Shown: in pieces, positions 1 through 9,263 of the stretch
Layout of the letters: each line of letters begins with the position of its first letter
Numbering within the stretch: position 1 is the stretch's first letter
Assembly: GCF_028736035.1 (NCBI RefSeq)
Contig: NZ_CP117866.1
Coordinates: 5,270,001 to 5,334,000 of the forward strand
From: Streptomyces sp. T12
Lineage (GTDB): Bacteria; Actinomycetota; Actinomycetes; Streptomycetales; Streptomycetaceae
Direction: 5' to 3'
DNA: 64,000 bases
Translations under genes and position numbers: made by a program
The notes under the pieces: model-generated
Seen by the model: only the letters and a program-made list of their open reading frames with translations
Database searches by the model: none
What the model was told of the DNA's origin: nothing

Positions 1-1020
<1,020 letters not shown>

Positions 1021-1098
1021 TACAAAGGTGGCACCACGCTAGCGTCAATTCGGGCGCGGTGAACAGAGGGCCCCGGTCGTTCTTGCGATGATCGGTCG

Positions 1099-2916
1099 GT
1101 GACCACGACGCATGAGCCTCCGTACCCACCGCCCGAGCAGCCCCGCGGCTCGGGCTTCGGAAGCGGCCCCGGAAACGGCCCCGCGCGGGGCAACGGCCGT
1201 ACAGACGGCCGGGGTTCGGGGGTGGCTGGCGGCAGATACGACGGTGGATACGGGCCTGGTTCGGCAGGCGGCCACGACGATCACGCGGCTGATTCCGGCG
1301 GCTGGCACGAACACGGGGCCGGGGCCAGTGGGATGCAGGGCCACGGGGGCGGGGGGCATGGGCGCGGGCCCGGCGGCCCGCACGGCCCAGGATCCGGCGG
1401 CGGCCCGCACGGCCCCGGTTCTGGTGGCCCGCACGATCAGGGGTCCGGTTCCGGCGGCTCACCGGGGCAGTGGCCCGCCCCGGGTGACGGTCACGACTCC
1501 GGCGGTGGCCATGGGCACGGGTCCGGATCCGGCGGCTCACGTGGCGGCGGCGACGGCGACGGCGGTGGCGGTGGCGGGCATGCGCACTCCCACAGCCACG
1601 CCCATGGTCCCGCGGCGCCCGTCTCCCAGCACCTGCGCAAGGTCATCGCGGCGATCCTGATCCCGTTCGCCGCGGCGGTGGTGGTGGGGCTCGCGGTGCT
1701 GTGGCCGGGCGGCGCCCCGCCGCACGAGCGCACGGGAGTCGGCTTCGACCGGCAGACGCAGGAGGCCACGGTCGCCAAGGTGGTCGAGGTGAGCTGCAAG
1801 GACGTCGGCGCCTCGGGAGTGCCCCCGACCGGTGACACCTCCACCGCCGAGGGTTCCTCCGCGGTGCAGCAGGAGAACGGCACCTGCAAGAAGGCGACGA
1901 TCCGCGTCGACACGGGCAAGGACAAGGGCCGTACCTTCACGGAGATCGTGCAGCCCGACCAGTCACGGCAGTTGCACGAGGGCCAGGACGTCGTGGTCGC
2001 CTACGAGCCCTCCGCGCCCAAGGACCTGCAGTACTCGGTCACCGACGTGAACCGCAGGATCCCGATGGCGCTGCTCGCCGGTATCTTCGCGCTCGCCGTC
2101 GTGGTGGTGGGCCGGATGCGCGGTGTCATGGCGCTGGTCGCGCTGGCCATCAGCTTCCTGGTGCTGACCTTCTTCATCCTGCCGGCGATCCTGCAGGGCT
2201 CGAACCCGCTGGTCGTGGCGGTGGTGGGGGCCAGCGCGATCATGCTGATCGCGCTCTACATGTGCCATGGCCTGTCGGCCCGTACGTCCGTGGCGGTGCT
2301 CGGCACGCTGCTCTCGCTGCTGCTGATCGGCCTTCTCGGCTCGGGGTTCATCGACTGGGCCGCGCTCACCGGCAACACGGACGACAACACCGGTCTGATT
2401 CACGGGCTGTACCCGTCGATCGACATGAGCGGTCTGCTGCTCGCCGGTGTCATCATCGGTTCGCTCGGCGTCCTCGACGACGTGACGGTCACCCAGACGT
2501 CCGCGGTCTGGGAGCTGCACGAGGCCAACCCGACGATGGGCTGGCGCGGGCTGTACCGCGCGGGCATCCGGATCGGCCGCGACCACATCGCGTCCGTCGT
2601 CAACACACTGGTGCTCGCCTACGCCGGCGCCGCGCTGCCGTTGCTGCTGCTCTTCTCGATCGCGCAGAGCAGCGTCGGCACGGTCGCCAACAGTGAGTTG
2701 GTGGCGGAGGAGATCGTGCGCACGCTGGTGGGCTCCATCGGCCTGGTCGCGTCGGTGCCGGTCACCACGGCTCTCGCGGCCCTGGTGGTCTCGGCCGACC
2801 GGCCGGAGAAGGGGGCGGTGTCTGCGGGTGCCCAGCCGGTCCCGGCGGGCGCACAGCCCGCTCCGGGGCAGCCGGCTCAGGGACGGGGCGGGCGGGGGCG
2901 ACGCCGGAAGCGGTGA
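1099..2916 (+). CDS. YibE/F-family membrane protein with Gly/His-rich N-terminus
   Basis: A GTG start gives 605 residues. Residues 1-175 are low complexity, rich in Gly, His, Pro and Ser, and end in a histidine run (HAHSHSHAHG, about 161-170). A first membrane helix follows at about 183-203, then an extracytoplasmic stretch with two cysteines, then at least six more hydrophobic helices covering the YibE/F domain. The domain includes TGLIHGLYPSIDMSGLLLAG and GSLGVLDDVTVTQ. The C-terminus is a basic, Ala/Pro-rich tail. YibE/F proteins are integral membrane proteins of unproven function, and a transport role has been suggested. The histidine run might bind metal (inference). It is transcribed away from thiC and converges on ssgA. 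Confidence 0.85.
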   Translation: MTTTHEPPYPPPEQPRGSGFGSGPGNGPARGNGRTDGRGSGVAGGRYDGGYGPGSAGGHDDHAADSGGWHEHGAGASGMQGHGGGGHGRGPGGPHGPGSGGGPHGPGSGGPHDQGSGSGGSPGQWPAPGDGHDSGGGHGHGSGSGGSRGGGDGDGGGGGGHAHSHSHAHGPAAPVSQHLRKVIAAILIPFAAAVVVGLAVLWPGGAPPHERTGVGFDRQTQEATVAKVVEVSCKDVGASGVPPTGDTSTAEGSSAVQQENGTCKKATIRVDTGKDKGRTFTEIVQPDQSRQLHEGQDVVVAYEPSAPKDLQYSVTDVNRRIPMALLAGIFALAVVVVGRMRGVMALVALAISFLVLTFFILPAILQGSNPLVVAVVGASAIMLIALYMCHGLSARTSVAVLGTLLSLLLIGLLGSGFIDWAALTGNTDDNTGLIHGLYPSIDMSGLLLAGVIIGSLGVLDDVTVTQTSAVWELHEANPTMGWRGLYRAGIRIGRDHIASVVNTLVLAYAGAALPLLLLFSIAQSSVGTVANSELVAEEIVRTLVGSIGLVASVPVTTALAALVVSADRPEKGAVSAGAQPVPAGAQPAPGQPAQGRGGRGRRRKR

Positions 2917-3024
2917 CGGACGCGGCCGCCGATCTCGCGCAGCCGACGGGCCCGCCCCTGAGCCGGAACACGGCGCACGCCCGCGAAGAAGAAGCGTTCC
3001 CGCGCGCCCCCGCAGCGCCCCGGC

Positions 3025-3061
3025 GAAGCGTTACGCCACCCTCTCGCTGCCGTAACGCTTC
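3025..3061. terminator. Bidirectional hairpin between yibE/F-like gene and ssgA
   Basis: An 11-bp perfect stem (GAAGCGTTACG paired with its complement at 3051-3061) with a 15-nt loop lies between convergent genes and overlaps the ssgA stop codon. Confidence 0.6.
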
Positions 3062-3467
3062 AACCCGCGCTCTGCTCCTCCGCCAGGATGCGGTCCAGGG
3101 CCTCATCAAGGTGGGCGTCGAAGTCGGCGAGCGCGCCCTCCTGCCCGAGCGGCACCAGCTTGTCGGTGCGGTCGAGGAAGGCCACCAGGGGCGCCACCGA
3201 GGAGCGGAACAGCGCCTGGTCGGCACCGACCTGAAGCCGGATCAGGACGTCGCCCAGCGTCTCGGAACCGGCCGGGGAGACCCGTACGTCTCCCTCTCCG
3301 CACGGTCTGCCCACCCCGTCGACCAGCAGCTCGCGGCCGAAGGCCCAGGTCACGGGGGCATCACCCGGCAGGTGGAAGGTCAGCCGTACGGCATAGGGAT
3401 CACAGGTCTCGTAGCGCAGCTCCACCGGGATACGGAACGAGAGCTCCTCGGACACGAGAAAGCTCAT
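3060..3467 (-). CDS. ssgA: SsgA, sporulation-specific cell division activator
   Basis: SsgA is the founding SsgA-like protein of streptomycetes. It helps place sporulation septa in aerial hyphae, upstream of SsgB and FtsZ. The 135-residue product starts MSFLVSEELSFRIPVELRYE and contains FHLPGDAPVTWAFGRELL and VAFLDRTDKLVPLGQE, both close to known SsgA. Two adjacent ATGs are possible. I chose 3467 because an AGAGG sequence stands 5 nt upstream, whereas it is too close to the ATG at 3470. ssgR lies directly upstream on the same strand. Confidence 0.95.
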   Translation of the reverse strand: MSFLVSEELSFRIPVELRYETCDPYAVRLTFHLPGDAPVTWAFGRELLVDGVGRPCGEGDVRVSPAGSETLGDVLIRLQVGADQALFRSSVAPLVAFLDRTDKLVPLGQEGALADFDAHLDEALDRILAEEQSAG

Positions 3468-3593
3468 CATGACCTCTGCCTGTACGGACTCGCGCATCGC
3501 CTACCCCGTCGTTTGCAGTCGACTGGCCGGGAACGGACCCGACACTGGTGGAATCTTGCTGAACGTACACGAGAGATCACAAGGAGTGAGTTT

Positions 3594-4457
3594 TCAGATA
3601 CTGATAGAGATCGCCAGTGACCCCAGGAGCCGCCCGACTTCGTCCTGGAGCTGCCGTGCCGCCGACAGCAACCGGTCGGCCTGATGGGCGGGCAGGGAAA
3701 TGGCCATCGTCGCGGCCGTGGTGCCCACTGTGATCGGAATCGCCGCGCACACCGTGCCCAGCGCGTACTCCTGGCGCTCGGTCACCGGCTCCATCCGACG
3801 CGTCCGTTCGAGGCGTTGCAGCAGCGTGCGGCTGTCGCGCACCGTGTACGGGGTGATGGACTGCACGGGATGGCGGTCGAGGTGATCGCGGCGGGCGTCC
3901 TCGTCCAACTGGGACAGCAGGCACTGACCGATGGCGTGCGCGTGGCCTGTCTCACGGAAGTCGGCCCATTCCTCGACCGCCGGATTGCCCGGAGTGTCGG
4001 AGACGCACATGACCTCGATCTCGCCGTCGCGGTACTGGGCGTAGTAAACGGGGACACCAATGGCATCACGCCATTGGGCGAGTGCTTCGGCAACGGCGCT
4101 GCGACGTTTCTGCTGAGCTCCGCTGCTGCTCAGCCGAACCGCTGCCTCGCCGAGGAAGAACAGGCCCTTGTCCCGGTGCAGATAGCCCTCGTGCACCAGG
4201 GTGCGCAACAGGTGGTAAGCGGTGGGCAGCGCCAGACCCGTCTCACGGGCGAGCTGCTTCGCGGGAGCGCCGTACTCGTGCTCGGCGACGCATTCCAGCA
4301 GGCGCATCGCACGCTGGACGGATCCGATGAGCGTCGCGGAGTGCGGCTGCTCGGGGGGTGTCCTCGGGGAGGCCTGTCTCGGTACCTGGGGTACGGAGGA
4401 GTGCGGCCGTCCGAGGGGTGAGTGGGGTTCTGAGGGTGCGGTGTCAACCGTGGCCAA
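3594..4457 (-). CDS. ssgR: SsgR, IclR-family activator of ssgA
   Basis: The product has 287 residues with a TTG start preceded by GGGAG at 6 nt. Residues about 42-100 form a winged helix-turn-helix (SVQRAMRLLECVAEHEYGAPAK, then ETGLALPTAYHLLRTL). The C-terminal IclR effector domain includes RHPVQSITPYTVRDS. In S. coelicolor, ssgR lies beside ssgA and activates it, and the same arrangement is seen here with a 126-bp gap. A proline-rich N-terminal extension of about 40 residues precedes the DNA-binding domain. Identity rests on both sequence type and location. Confidence 0.92.
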   Translation of the reverse strand: MATVDTAPSEPHSPLGRPHSSVPQVPRQASPRTPPEQPHSATLIGSVQRAMRLLECVAEHEYGAPAKQLARETGLALPTAYHLLRTLVHEGYLHRDKGLFFLGEAAVRLSSSGAQQKRRSAVAEALAQWRDAIGVPVYYAQYRDGEIEVMCVSDTPGNPAVEEWADFRETGHAHAIGQCLLSQLDEDARRDHLDRHPVQSITPYTVRDSRTLLQRLERTRRMEPVTERQEYALGTVCAAIPITVGTTAATMAISLPAHQADRLLSAARQLQDEVGRLLGSLAISISI

Positions 4458-4675
4458 GGGTCACTCCCAAAGGCGCGAGGGGGGAGCCCGTGCTGGGGAA
4501 CACGGGAGAGGGGTGCACGCCGCTCACGGGGTCGTCCCCGCGTCGATTTCCGGACTCTATTCGTACGCCACCGCTCGCAGACGCCCTGCCCGGAAAACTT
4601 CCCTCGCCCGAGGGAACCGGTGATTCCTGTTACCGCTTCCCTCTTCCCACGGCCCTCACCAGTCGCTGCCGGCCC

Positions 4676-4888
4676 TCACCAATCGCTGCGCGACGAGGAG
4701 CTCGACATGAACTTCCTTACGACGTAGATCAGTCCACCGACCAGTGCCACGAAGACCAGCACCTTGAAGAGCAGCCCGATGACGAACCCGACGACGCTGG
4801 CTATCAACCCGCCGAACACGACCAGGGCGATAACCGGCACCGCGATCCACTTCACCCACCACGGCAGTCCTGCGAAGATCTCACGCAT
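4676..4888 (-). CDS. DUF5326-type small membrane protein
   Basis: Seventy residues starting MREIFAGLPWWVKWIAVP. Two hydrophobic helices (about 11-33 and 36-56) are followed by a short basic and serine-rich tail. The start at 4888 is preferred to an in-frame one ten codons upstream because GGACGAGGG stands just before it. The family is widespread in streptomycetes and has no known function. It is probably transcribed alone, between ssgR and a cupin gene. Confidence 0.8.
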   Translation of the reverse strand: MREIFAGLPWWVKWIAVPVIALVVFGGLIASVVGFVIGLLFKVLVFVALVGGLIYVVRKFMSSSSSRSDW

Positions 4889-5048
4889 CGCCCTCGTCCT
4901 TACCTCTCCGCCCGGCACAGTGCCGGATCCGGTCCTTCGAATCTGCTGATTCCCTGCACTCGATGCTAGGGCGGGCAGGTGCCCGGCGGGGGCCTCGCAG
5001 CCCTTGTCCTCCCCTGATCGATCCCCTAGGGAACCCCGAGGCCAAAGG

Positions 5049-5366
5049 TCAGCTTTCTGGCGGAGAGAACACCACGAGCACCCGCAGGTCCTCGCTGATG
5101 TGGTGGAACTTGTGGGCGACTCCTGCCGGCACGTACACCACGCTGCCGCGCGCCACGTGTGTGGTCTCCATGCCGACGGTGATCTGGGCGCGGCCGCTCA
5201 CAACGAAGTAGACCTCGTCCTGATTGTGCGGCTTCTGTGGATCATGCTCACCGGCATTGAGCGCATACAGACCGACTGACATGTTCCGTTCGCGCAGAAA
5301 CTGCAGGTAGGCGCCCTCGTTGGCGGCGCGCTCCGCCTCCAGTTCGTCCAGCCGGAATGCCTTCAT
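5049..5366 (-). CDS. Single-domain cupin protein
   Basis: The 105-residue product is one small beta-barrel cupin. Motif 1 is visible as PHNQDEVYFVVSG with candidate metal ligands His and Glu. Motif 2 is GSVVYVPAGVAHKF (G-x5-PAG-x2-H). The substrate cannot be told from sequence. It is transcribed divergently from the downstream membrane-protein gene. Cupins of this size include small isomerases, dioxygenases and storage-like proteins, so no function is assigned. Confidence 0.85.
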   Translation of the reverse strand: MKAFRLDELEAERAANEGAYLQFLRERNMSVGLYALNAGEHDPQKPHNQDEVYFVVSGRAQITVGMETTHVARGSVVYVPAGVAHKFHHISEDLRVLVVFSPPES

Positions 5367-5426
5367 CGCTCTCGTCCGCCCTTGTCACAGTGCTCATGGC
5401 CGATCTCGTCTGCCACGATCAGACAC

Positions 5427-5804
5427 ATGAAGAATTTCGTAGTCAAGACGATCGCCAACGCGGGCGCCCTGGCGGTCGCCGTCTGGCTGATAGACAACAT
5501 CACCCTCACCGGTGACAGCACGGGCAAGAAGGTCGGCACCCTGCTCGTCGTCGCGTTGATCTTCGGCCTGGTGAACTTCCTGGTCAAGCCGCTCGTCAAG
5601 CTCCTGAGCCTGCCGCTGCTCATCCTGACGCTCGGTCTGTTCACCCTGGTCGTCAACGCGCTGATGCTGCTGCTGACCTCGTGGCTCGCCGACAAGCTCG
5701 ACCTGAGCTTCCACGTCGAGGGCTTCTGGACCGCCGTGCTCGGCGGCCTGATCATCTCGATCGTCTCCTGGGCGCTCAACGTCGTCCTGCCCGACGGGGA
5801 CTGA
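5427..5804 (+). CDS. Phage-holin-family (superfamily IV) membrane protein
   Basis: Counted from the ATG at 5427 (MKNFVVKTIANAGALAVAVW), the protein has 125 residues and four hydrophobic segments. It matches the four-helix actinobacterial holin-like family. An upstream in-frame start would add 15 polar residues and is less likely. Despite the family name there is no phage context. It sits 7 nt before ptpA and is probably cotranscribed with it and the cystathionine gamma-lyase-like gene. Function unknown. Confidence 0.82.
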   Translation: MKNFVVKTIANAGALAVAVWLIDNITLTGDSTGKKVGTLLVVALIFGLVNFLVKPLVKLLSLPLLILTLGLFTLVVNALMLLLTSWLADKLDLSFHVEGFWTAVLGGLIISIVSWALNVVLPDGD

Positions 5805-5811
5805 GCATCCG

Positions 5812-6303
5812 ATGACCTACCGCGTCTGCTTCGTCTGCACCGGCAACATCTGCCGCTCCCCGATGGCCGAGTCCGTCTTCCGCGCCCGTGTGGCGGAGGC
5901 CGGGCTCGACGGCCTGGTCGAGGTCGACAGCGCCGGCACCGGCGGCTGGCACGAGGGCGACCCGGCCGACTCCCGCACCGTCTCCGTCCTCGAGGAGCAC
6001 GGCTACGAAAGCGGCCACACGGCCCGGCAGTTCCAGGCGTCGTGGTTCGCCCGCCTCGACCTCGTCATCGCGCTCGACTCCGGGCACCTCAAGGCCCTGC
6101 GCCGACTTGCGCCCTCCCCGGAGGACGCGGCGAAGGTGCGGCTGCTGCGTTCCTACGACCCCGCCGTAGGAGACGACCTCGATGTGCCCGACCCGTACTA
6201 CGGGGGCCGGGACGGCTTCGAGGAGTGCCTCGAGATGGTGGAGGCGGCAAGCACGGGCCTCCTCGCGGAGGTCCGCGAGCAGGCGGGAGGGCAGGCGGCA
6301 TGA
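5812..6303 (+). CDS. ptpA: Low-molecular-weight protein-tyrosine phosphatase PtpA
   Basis: The 163-residue cytoplasmic enzyme carries the catalytic P-loop CTGNICRS with nucleophile Cys9 and Arg15, and the general-acid loop DVPDPYYGG near residues 124-132. These are hallmarks of the LMW-PTP family, which hydrolyses phosphotyrosine. In Streptomyces, PtpA has been linked to secondary metabolism. Its TGA overlaps the ATG of the next gene (ATGA), so translation is probably coupled. Confidence 0.94.
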   Translation: MTYRVCFVCTGNICRSPMAESVFRARVAEAGLDGLVEVDSAGTGGWHEGDPADSRTVSVLEEHGYESGHTARQFQASWFARLDLVIALDSGHLKALRRLAPSPEDAAKVRLLRSYDPAVGDDLDVPDPYYGGRDGFEECLEMVEAASTGLLAEVREQAGGQAA

Positions 6304-7454
6304 GCGGTACCAATCCTCAGCAAGTGCCTTCCGGCGGCGGGGACGGCACGCGCGCGGTACGGGCCGGGCTGCCCGAGCCGGTCAAGTACGAGCCGACCCT
6401 GCCGGGCCCGGTGTTCGCCGCCCACTACCACCTGCCGGGTGAGCCCACGGGGCCGTACACCTACGGCCGTGACGAGAACCCGACCTGGACGCACCTGGAG
6501 CGCGCCATCGGCGAGCTGGAGGCGCCGGGGGAGGTCGGCGTCGAGACGCTGGTCTTCGCGTCGGGCATGGCCGCCACCTCGTCGGTGCTCTTCTCCCAGC
6601 TGCGCGCCGGGGACGCGGTCGTCCTGCCCAGCGACGGCTACCAGGCGCTGCCCCTGGCACGGGCGCAGCTGGAGGCCTACGGCATCGAGGTGCGCACGGC
6701 GCCGACCGGCGGGGACGCACAGCTCGGCGTCCTGGACGGCGCGAAGCTGCTGTGGATCGAGACGCCGTCGAACCCCGGCCTCGACGTGTGCGACATCCGG
6801 CGGCTCGTCGAAGCGGCACACGCGCGTGGCGCGCTCGTCGCCGTCGACAACACGCTCGCGACACCGCTCGGGCAGCGGCCACTGGAGCTCGGCGCCGACT
6901 TCTCGGTGGCCAGCGGCACCAAGCAGCTGACGGGGCATGGCGACGTGCTGCTGGGATACGTCACCGGCCGCGACGCCGAGGCCATGGCCGCCGTACGGCG
7001 CTGGCGCAAGATCGTCGGGGCGATCCCGGGGCCCATGGAGGCCTGGCTAGCGCACCGTTCCCTGGCCACGCTCCAGCTGCGTGTGGAACGGCAGAACGCC
7101 AATGCCCTGGCGGTCGCCGAGACGCTGCGGAACTGGCCGGAGGAGCTCGGGGTGCGTTATCCGGGGCTGCCGGGCGACCCCTCGCACAAGATCGCCTCAC
7201 AGCAGATGCGGCGCTACGGGTGCGTGGTGTCCTTCACGCTGCCCACGCGCGCGCGTGCCGAGCGCTTCCTCGACACCCTGCGGCTCGTCGACGACGCGAC
7301 CAGCTTCGGCGGGGTGCGCTCCACGGCCGAGCGGCGCGGACGCTGGGGCGGCGACGCCGTACCGGAGGGCTTCATCCGTATGTCGGTCGGTGCGGAAGAT
7401 CCCGAGGACCTGGTGGCCGATGTGCTGCGTGCGCTGGACGAATCGGCGGAGTGA
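6300..7454 (+). CDS. Cystathionine gamma-lyase-like PLP enzyme
   Basis: The 384-residue product is a Cys/Met-metabolism PLP enzyme. It shows the fold-type-I motif SGTKQLTGHGD with the presumed Schiff-base lysine at about residue 208, the IETPSNPGLDVCDI segment and the LVAVDNTLATPLGQ segment with the PLP-ring aspartate. Expected chemistry is cleavage of cystathionine or related thioethers. The start is the ATG at 6300, which overlaps the ptpA stop. A longer upstream extension in this frame lies entirely over ptpA and is rejected. The exact substrate (cystathionine, homocysteine or methionine) is not decided by sequence. Confidence 0.9.
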   Translation: MSGTNPQQVPSGGGDGTRAVRAGLPEPVKYEPTLPGPVFAAHYHLPGEPTGPYTYGRDENPTWTHLERAIGELEAPGEVGVETLVFASGMAATSSVLFSQLRAGDAVVLPSDGYQALPLARAQLEAYGIEVRTAPTGGDAQLGVLDGAKLLWIETPSNPGLDVCDIRRLVEAAHARGALVAVDNTLATPLGQRPLELGADFSVASGTKQLTGHGDVLLGYVTGRDAEAMAAVRRWRKIVGAIPGPMEAWLAHRSLATLQLRVERQNANALAVAETLRNWPEELGVRYPGLPGDPSHKIASQQMRRYGCVVSFTLPTRARAERFLDTLRLVDDATSFGGVRSTAERRGRWGGDAVPEGFIRMSVGAEDPEDLVADVLRALDESAE

Positions 7455-7493
7455 TCGCGTTCGCCGCCGCGTCCGTCGGTGTCTACGCAGAAC

Positions 7494-7555
7494 GGACGGT
7501 CCGAACCTCCCCCCTCGTGGCTCGGACCGTCCTCGGTTCTGCGCGCCAAGAACCG
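7494..7555 (+). terminator. Double hairpin after the cystathionine gamma-lyase-like gene
   Basis: An 11-bp stem (7494-7504 with 7522-7532, 17-nt loop) is followed at once by a 7-bp stem (7534-7540 with 7549-7555). Together they mark the end of the ptpA operon. Confidence 0.65.
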
Positions 7556-7611
7556 CGCGAACAAGGCTAGTTGACTCTCTGTCAGTGTCCAATCACAGTA
7601 GCGACAGCGAC

Positions 7612-7629
7612 CTATCGACTTATTTATAG
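7612..7629. promoter_or_regulatory. AT-rich dyad upstream of the LysR gene
   Basis: CTAT-N10-ATAG lies in a strikingly AT-rich patch about 55 bp before the LysR ATG, with a TTGACT further up at 7571-7576. It resembles a LysR-type T-N11-A operator, but this is only a candidate. Confidence 0.3.
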
Positions 7630-7681
7630 TTGGGCCCTGCCCTGAGGGTGGGGAGAAGGGCGGGGAAGGGGAGGGTGTGGC

Positions 7682-8587
7682 ATGGATCTGGCCTTGTTGC
7701 GCACTTTTGTCACGGTGCACCGGGCCGGCTCCTTCACCCGTGCCGCCGCGCTGCTCGGGCTGTCGCAGCCGGCCGTGACCTCGCAGATCCGCACCCTGGA
7801 GCGACAGTTGGGCCGCCCCCTGTTCCTACGGCAGGCCCGCGGAGTGACACCGACGACCATCGGCGACGAACTCGCCCACAAGGCCGCGCCGCATCTCGAC
7901 GCCCTGGTGGAGATCACCGAGACGGGTCTCGACGACGAGTCCTCCTTACGCTCCCTGCACCTCGCCGGCCCTCCTGAGTTCACCGCCGAGCGGGCGCTGC
8001 CCGCACTCACCGAGCTGACCGGCGAAGACGGCCAGGGCTTCGCCCTGCGCGCGTCCTTCGGCAACGCCGAGGAGACCCTCGAAGGGCTGGCCGCCGGGCA
8101 TCATGATCTGGCCATCAGCACGGCCCGTCCACGTGGCGCTCTGCTCACGGCGACTCCACTCTGCGACGAGGAGCACGTCCTCGTCGCCGCTCCCCGCTGG
8201 GCCGACCGGATCGGCTCGGGGACACTGCGCCTCAAGGGAGTGCACGCGCTGGAGGACCTCCCAGTGGTGGAGGTCCACGAGTCCCTGCCCTTCGTCTCCC
8301 GCTACTGGGCTTCGGTCTACGACTCCCGGCCCGCCGCTCCGGGCACCGTGATCGTCCCCGACCTGCGCGCGGTCCTCGCCTGCGCGGCGGCGGGGGCAGG
8401 GCTGGCGGTGTTGCCCCGCTATCTGTGCGCGGCCGCCTTGGAGCGCGGCGACGTCGTCGCCCTGCACGATCCGCCGGTGCCGCCACTGCGGACGTACTTC
8501 CTGGTGGTCCGCACCGGCACGCTGACGATGCCGCACATCGCACGCGCCCACGAGTGGCTGCTGCGAGCGGCTTCCGACTGGGCCTGA
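7682..8587 (+). CDS. LysR-family transcriptional regulator
   Basis: The 301-residue product starts MDLALLRTFVTVHRAGSFTR, the usual LysR winged helix-turn-helix (residues about 1-60, with AALLGLSQPAVTSQIRTLE as recognition region). A periplasmic-binding-protein-like effector domain fills the rest. A GGGGAGGG sequence precedes the ATG. No divergent partner gene is present, since the upstream gene is co-directional and followed by a terminator, so the target is unclear. A downstream NUDIX gene is co-directional. Confidence 0.92.
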   Translation: MDLALLRTFVTVHRAGSFTRAAALLGLSQPAVTSQIRTLERQLGRPLFLRQARGVTPTTIGDELAHKAAPHLDALVEITETGLDDESSLRSLHLAGPPEFTAERALPALTELTGEDGQGFALRASFGNAEETLEGLAAGHHDLAISTARPRGALLTATPLCDEEHVLVAAPRWADRIGSGTLRLKGVHALEDLPVVEVHESLPFVSRYWASVYDSRPAAPGTVIVPDLRAVLACAAAGAGLAVLPRYLCAAALERGDVVALHDPPVPPLRTYFLVVRTGTLTMPHIARAHEWLLRAASDWA

Positions 8588-8664
8588 GGAGCGGTTCCCC
8601 ATAAGGCCTGAGCAGGGCATCTGGGGCCATCACACCGTGAGCTCGAGTGGTGACGTCTCGCGAT

Positions 8665-8678
8665 GTTTCACGTGGAAC
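8665..8678. other. parS-like site (one mismatch)
   Basis: GTTTCACGTGGAAC differs from the 14-bp parS core at one position. It lies between the LysR gene and the likely ATG of the NUDIX gene. Confidence 0.65.
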
Positions 8679-8699
8679 CAGCCGGGCCACATTTCTCCC

Positions 8700-9182
8700 A
8701 TGACCGTCCGACCCGTGGTCAAGCGCACCGCCCGCGCCGTCCTGCTGGACGGCGACGATCTGATCCTGATCAAGCGCACCAAGCCTGGTGTGGATCCCTA
8801 TTGGCTCACCCCCGGTGGCGGGGTCGAGCCGACGGACACGACTGTCGTCGAGGCCCTGCACCGCGAGGTGTACGAGGAGCTCGGAGCCAAGATCGTCGAC
8901 GTGGTGCCCTGCTTCGTCGACACCGTCGAGCACATAGGCGAGGACGGCGGCGCGACCGGTGTGAAGGTGCAGCACTTCTTCGTCTGCCGCCTGGAGTCGA
9001 TGGACACGTCCCTGCGGCACGGGCCCGAGGTGGACGAGCCCATCGGCGAGTACGAGATCGTGCGGGTGCCGTTCACCCGCGTCGGGATCGCCTCCGTCCA
9101 TCTCGTACCGCTGTCGCTGCGGCACTACCTGGACGGGAACATCGAGGGCGTCCGCGCCATGCACGCCCCCGACCTGGGCTGA
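8700..9182 (+). CDS. NUDIX hydrolase
   Basis: The 160-residue product from ATG 8700 carries a NUDIX box with the REVYEELGAK core that binds catalytic metal. The upstream part GGGVEPTDTT has Thr where the consensus GX5E has Glu, so the box is not perfect. NUDIX enzymes hydrolyse nucleoside diphosphates linked to another group; the substrate here is unknown. An earlier GTG at 8637 would place the parS-like site inside the coding region and is less likely. Confidence 0.85.
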   Translation: MTVRPVVKRTARAVLLDGDDLILIKRTKPGVDPYWLTPGGGVEPTDTTVVEALHREVYEELGAKIVDVVPCFVDTVEHIGEDGGATGVKVQHFFVCRLESMDTSLRHGPEVDEPIGEYEIVRVPFTRVGIASVHLVPLSLRHYLDGNIEGVRAMHAPDLG

Positions 9183-9263
9183 CACCGACGGCCGGCCTCG
9201 GCTTCGGCGACGACTCATCAACCCAGGTAGCGACGTTCACCAGCCCCCGGTGGCGACGGTTCA

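Noticed and set aside
1340..1600. A minisatellite or CRISPR-like array
   Set aside because: The repetition follows from Gly/His/Pro/Ser codons in the YibE/F gene; units are irregular and in frame, with no spacers.
5427..5804. Prophage remnant, suggested by the holin-like gene
   Set aside because: The family is widespread in actinobacterial chromosomes and there are no other phage genes nearby; ptpA follows at once.
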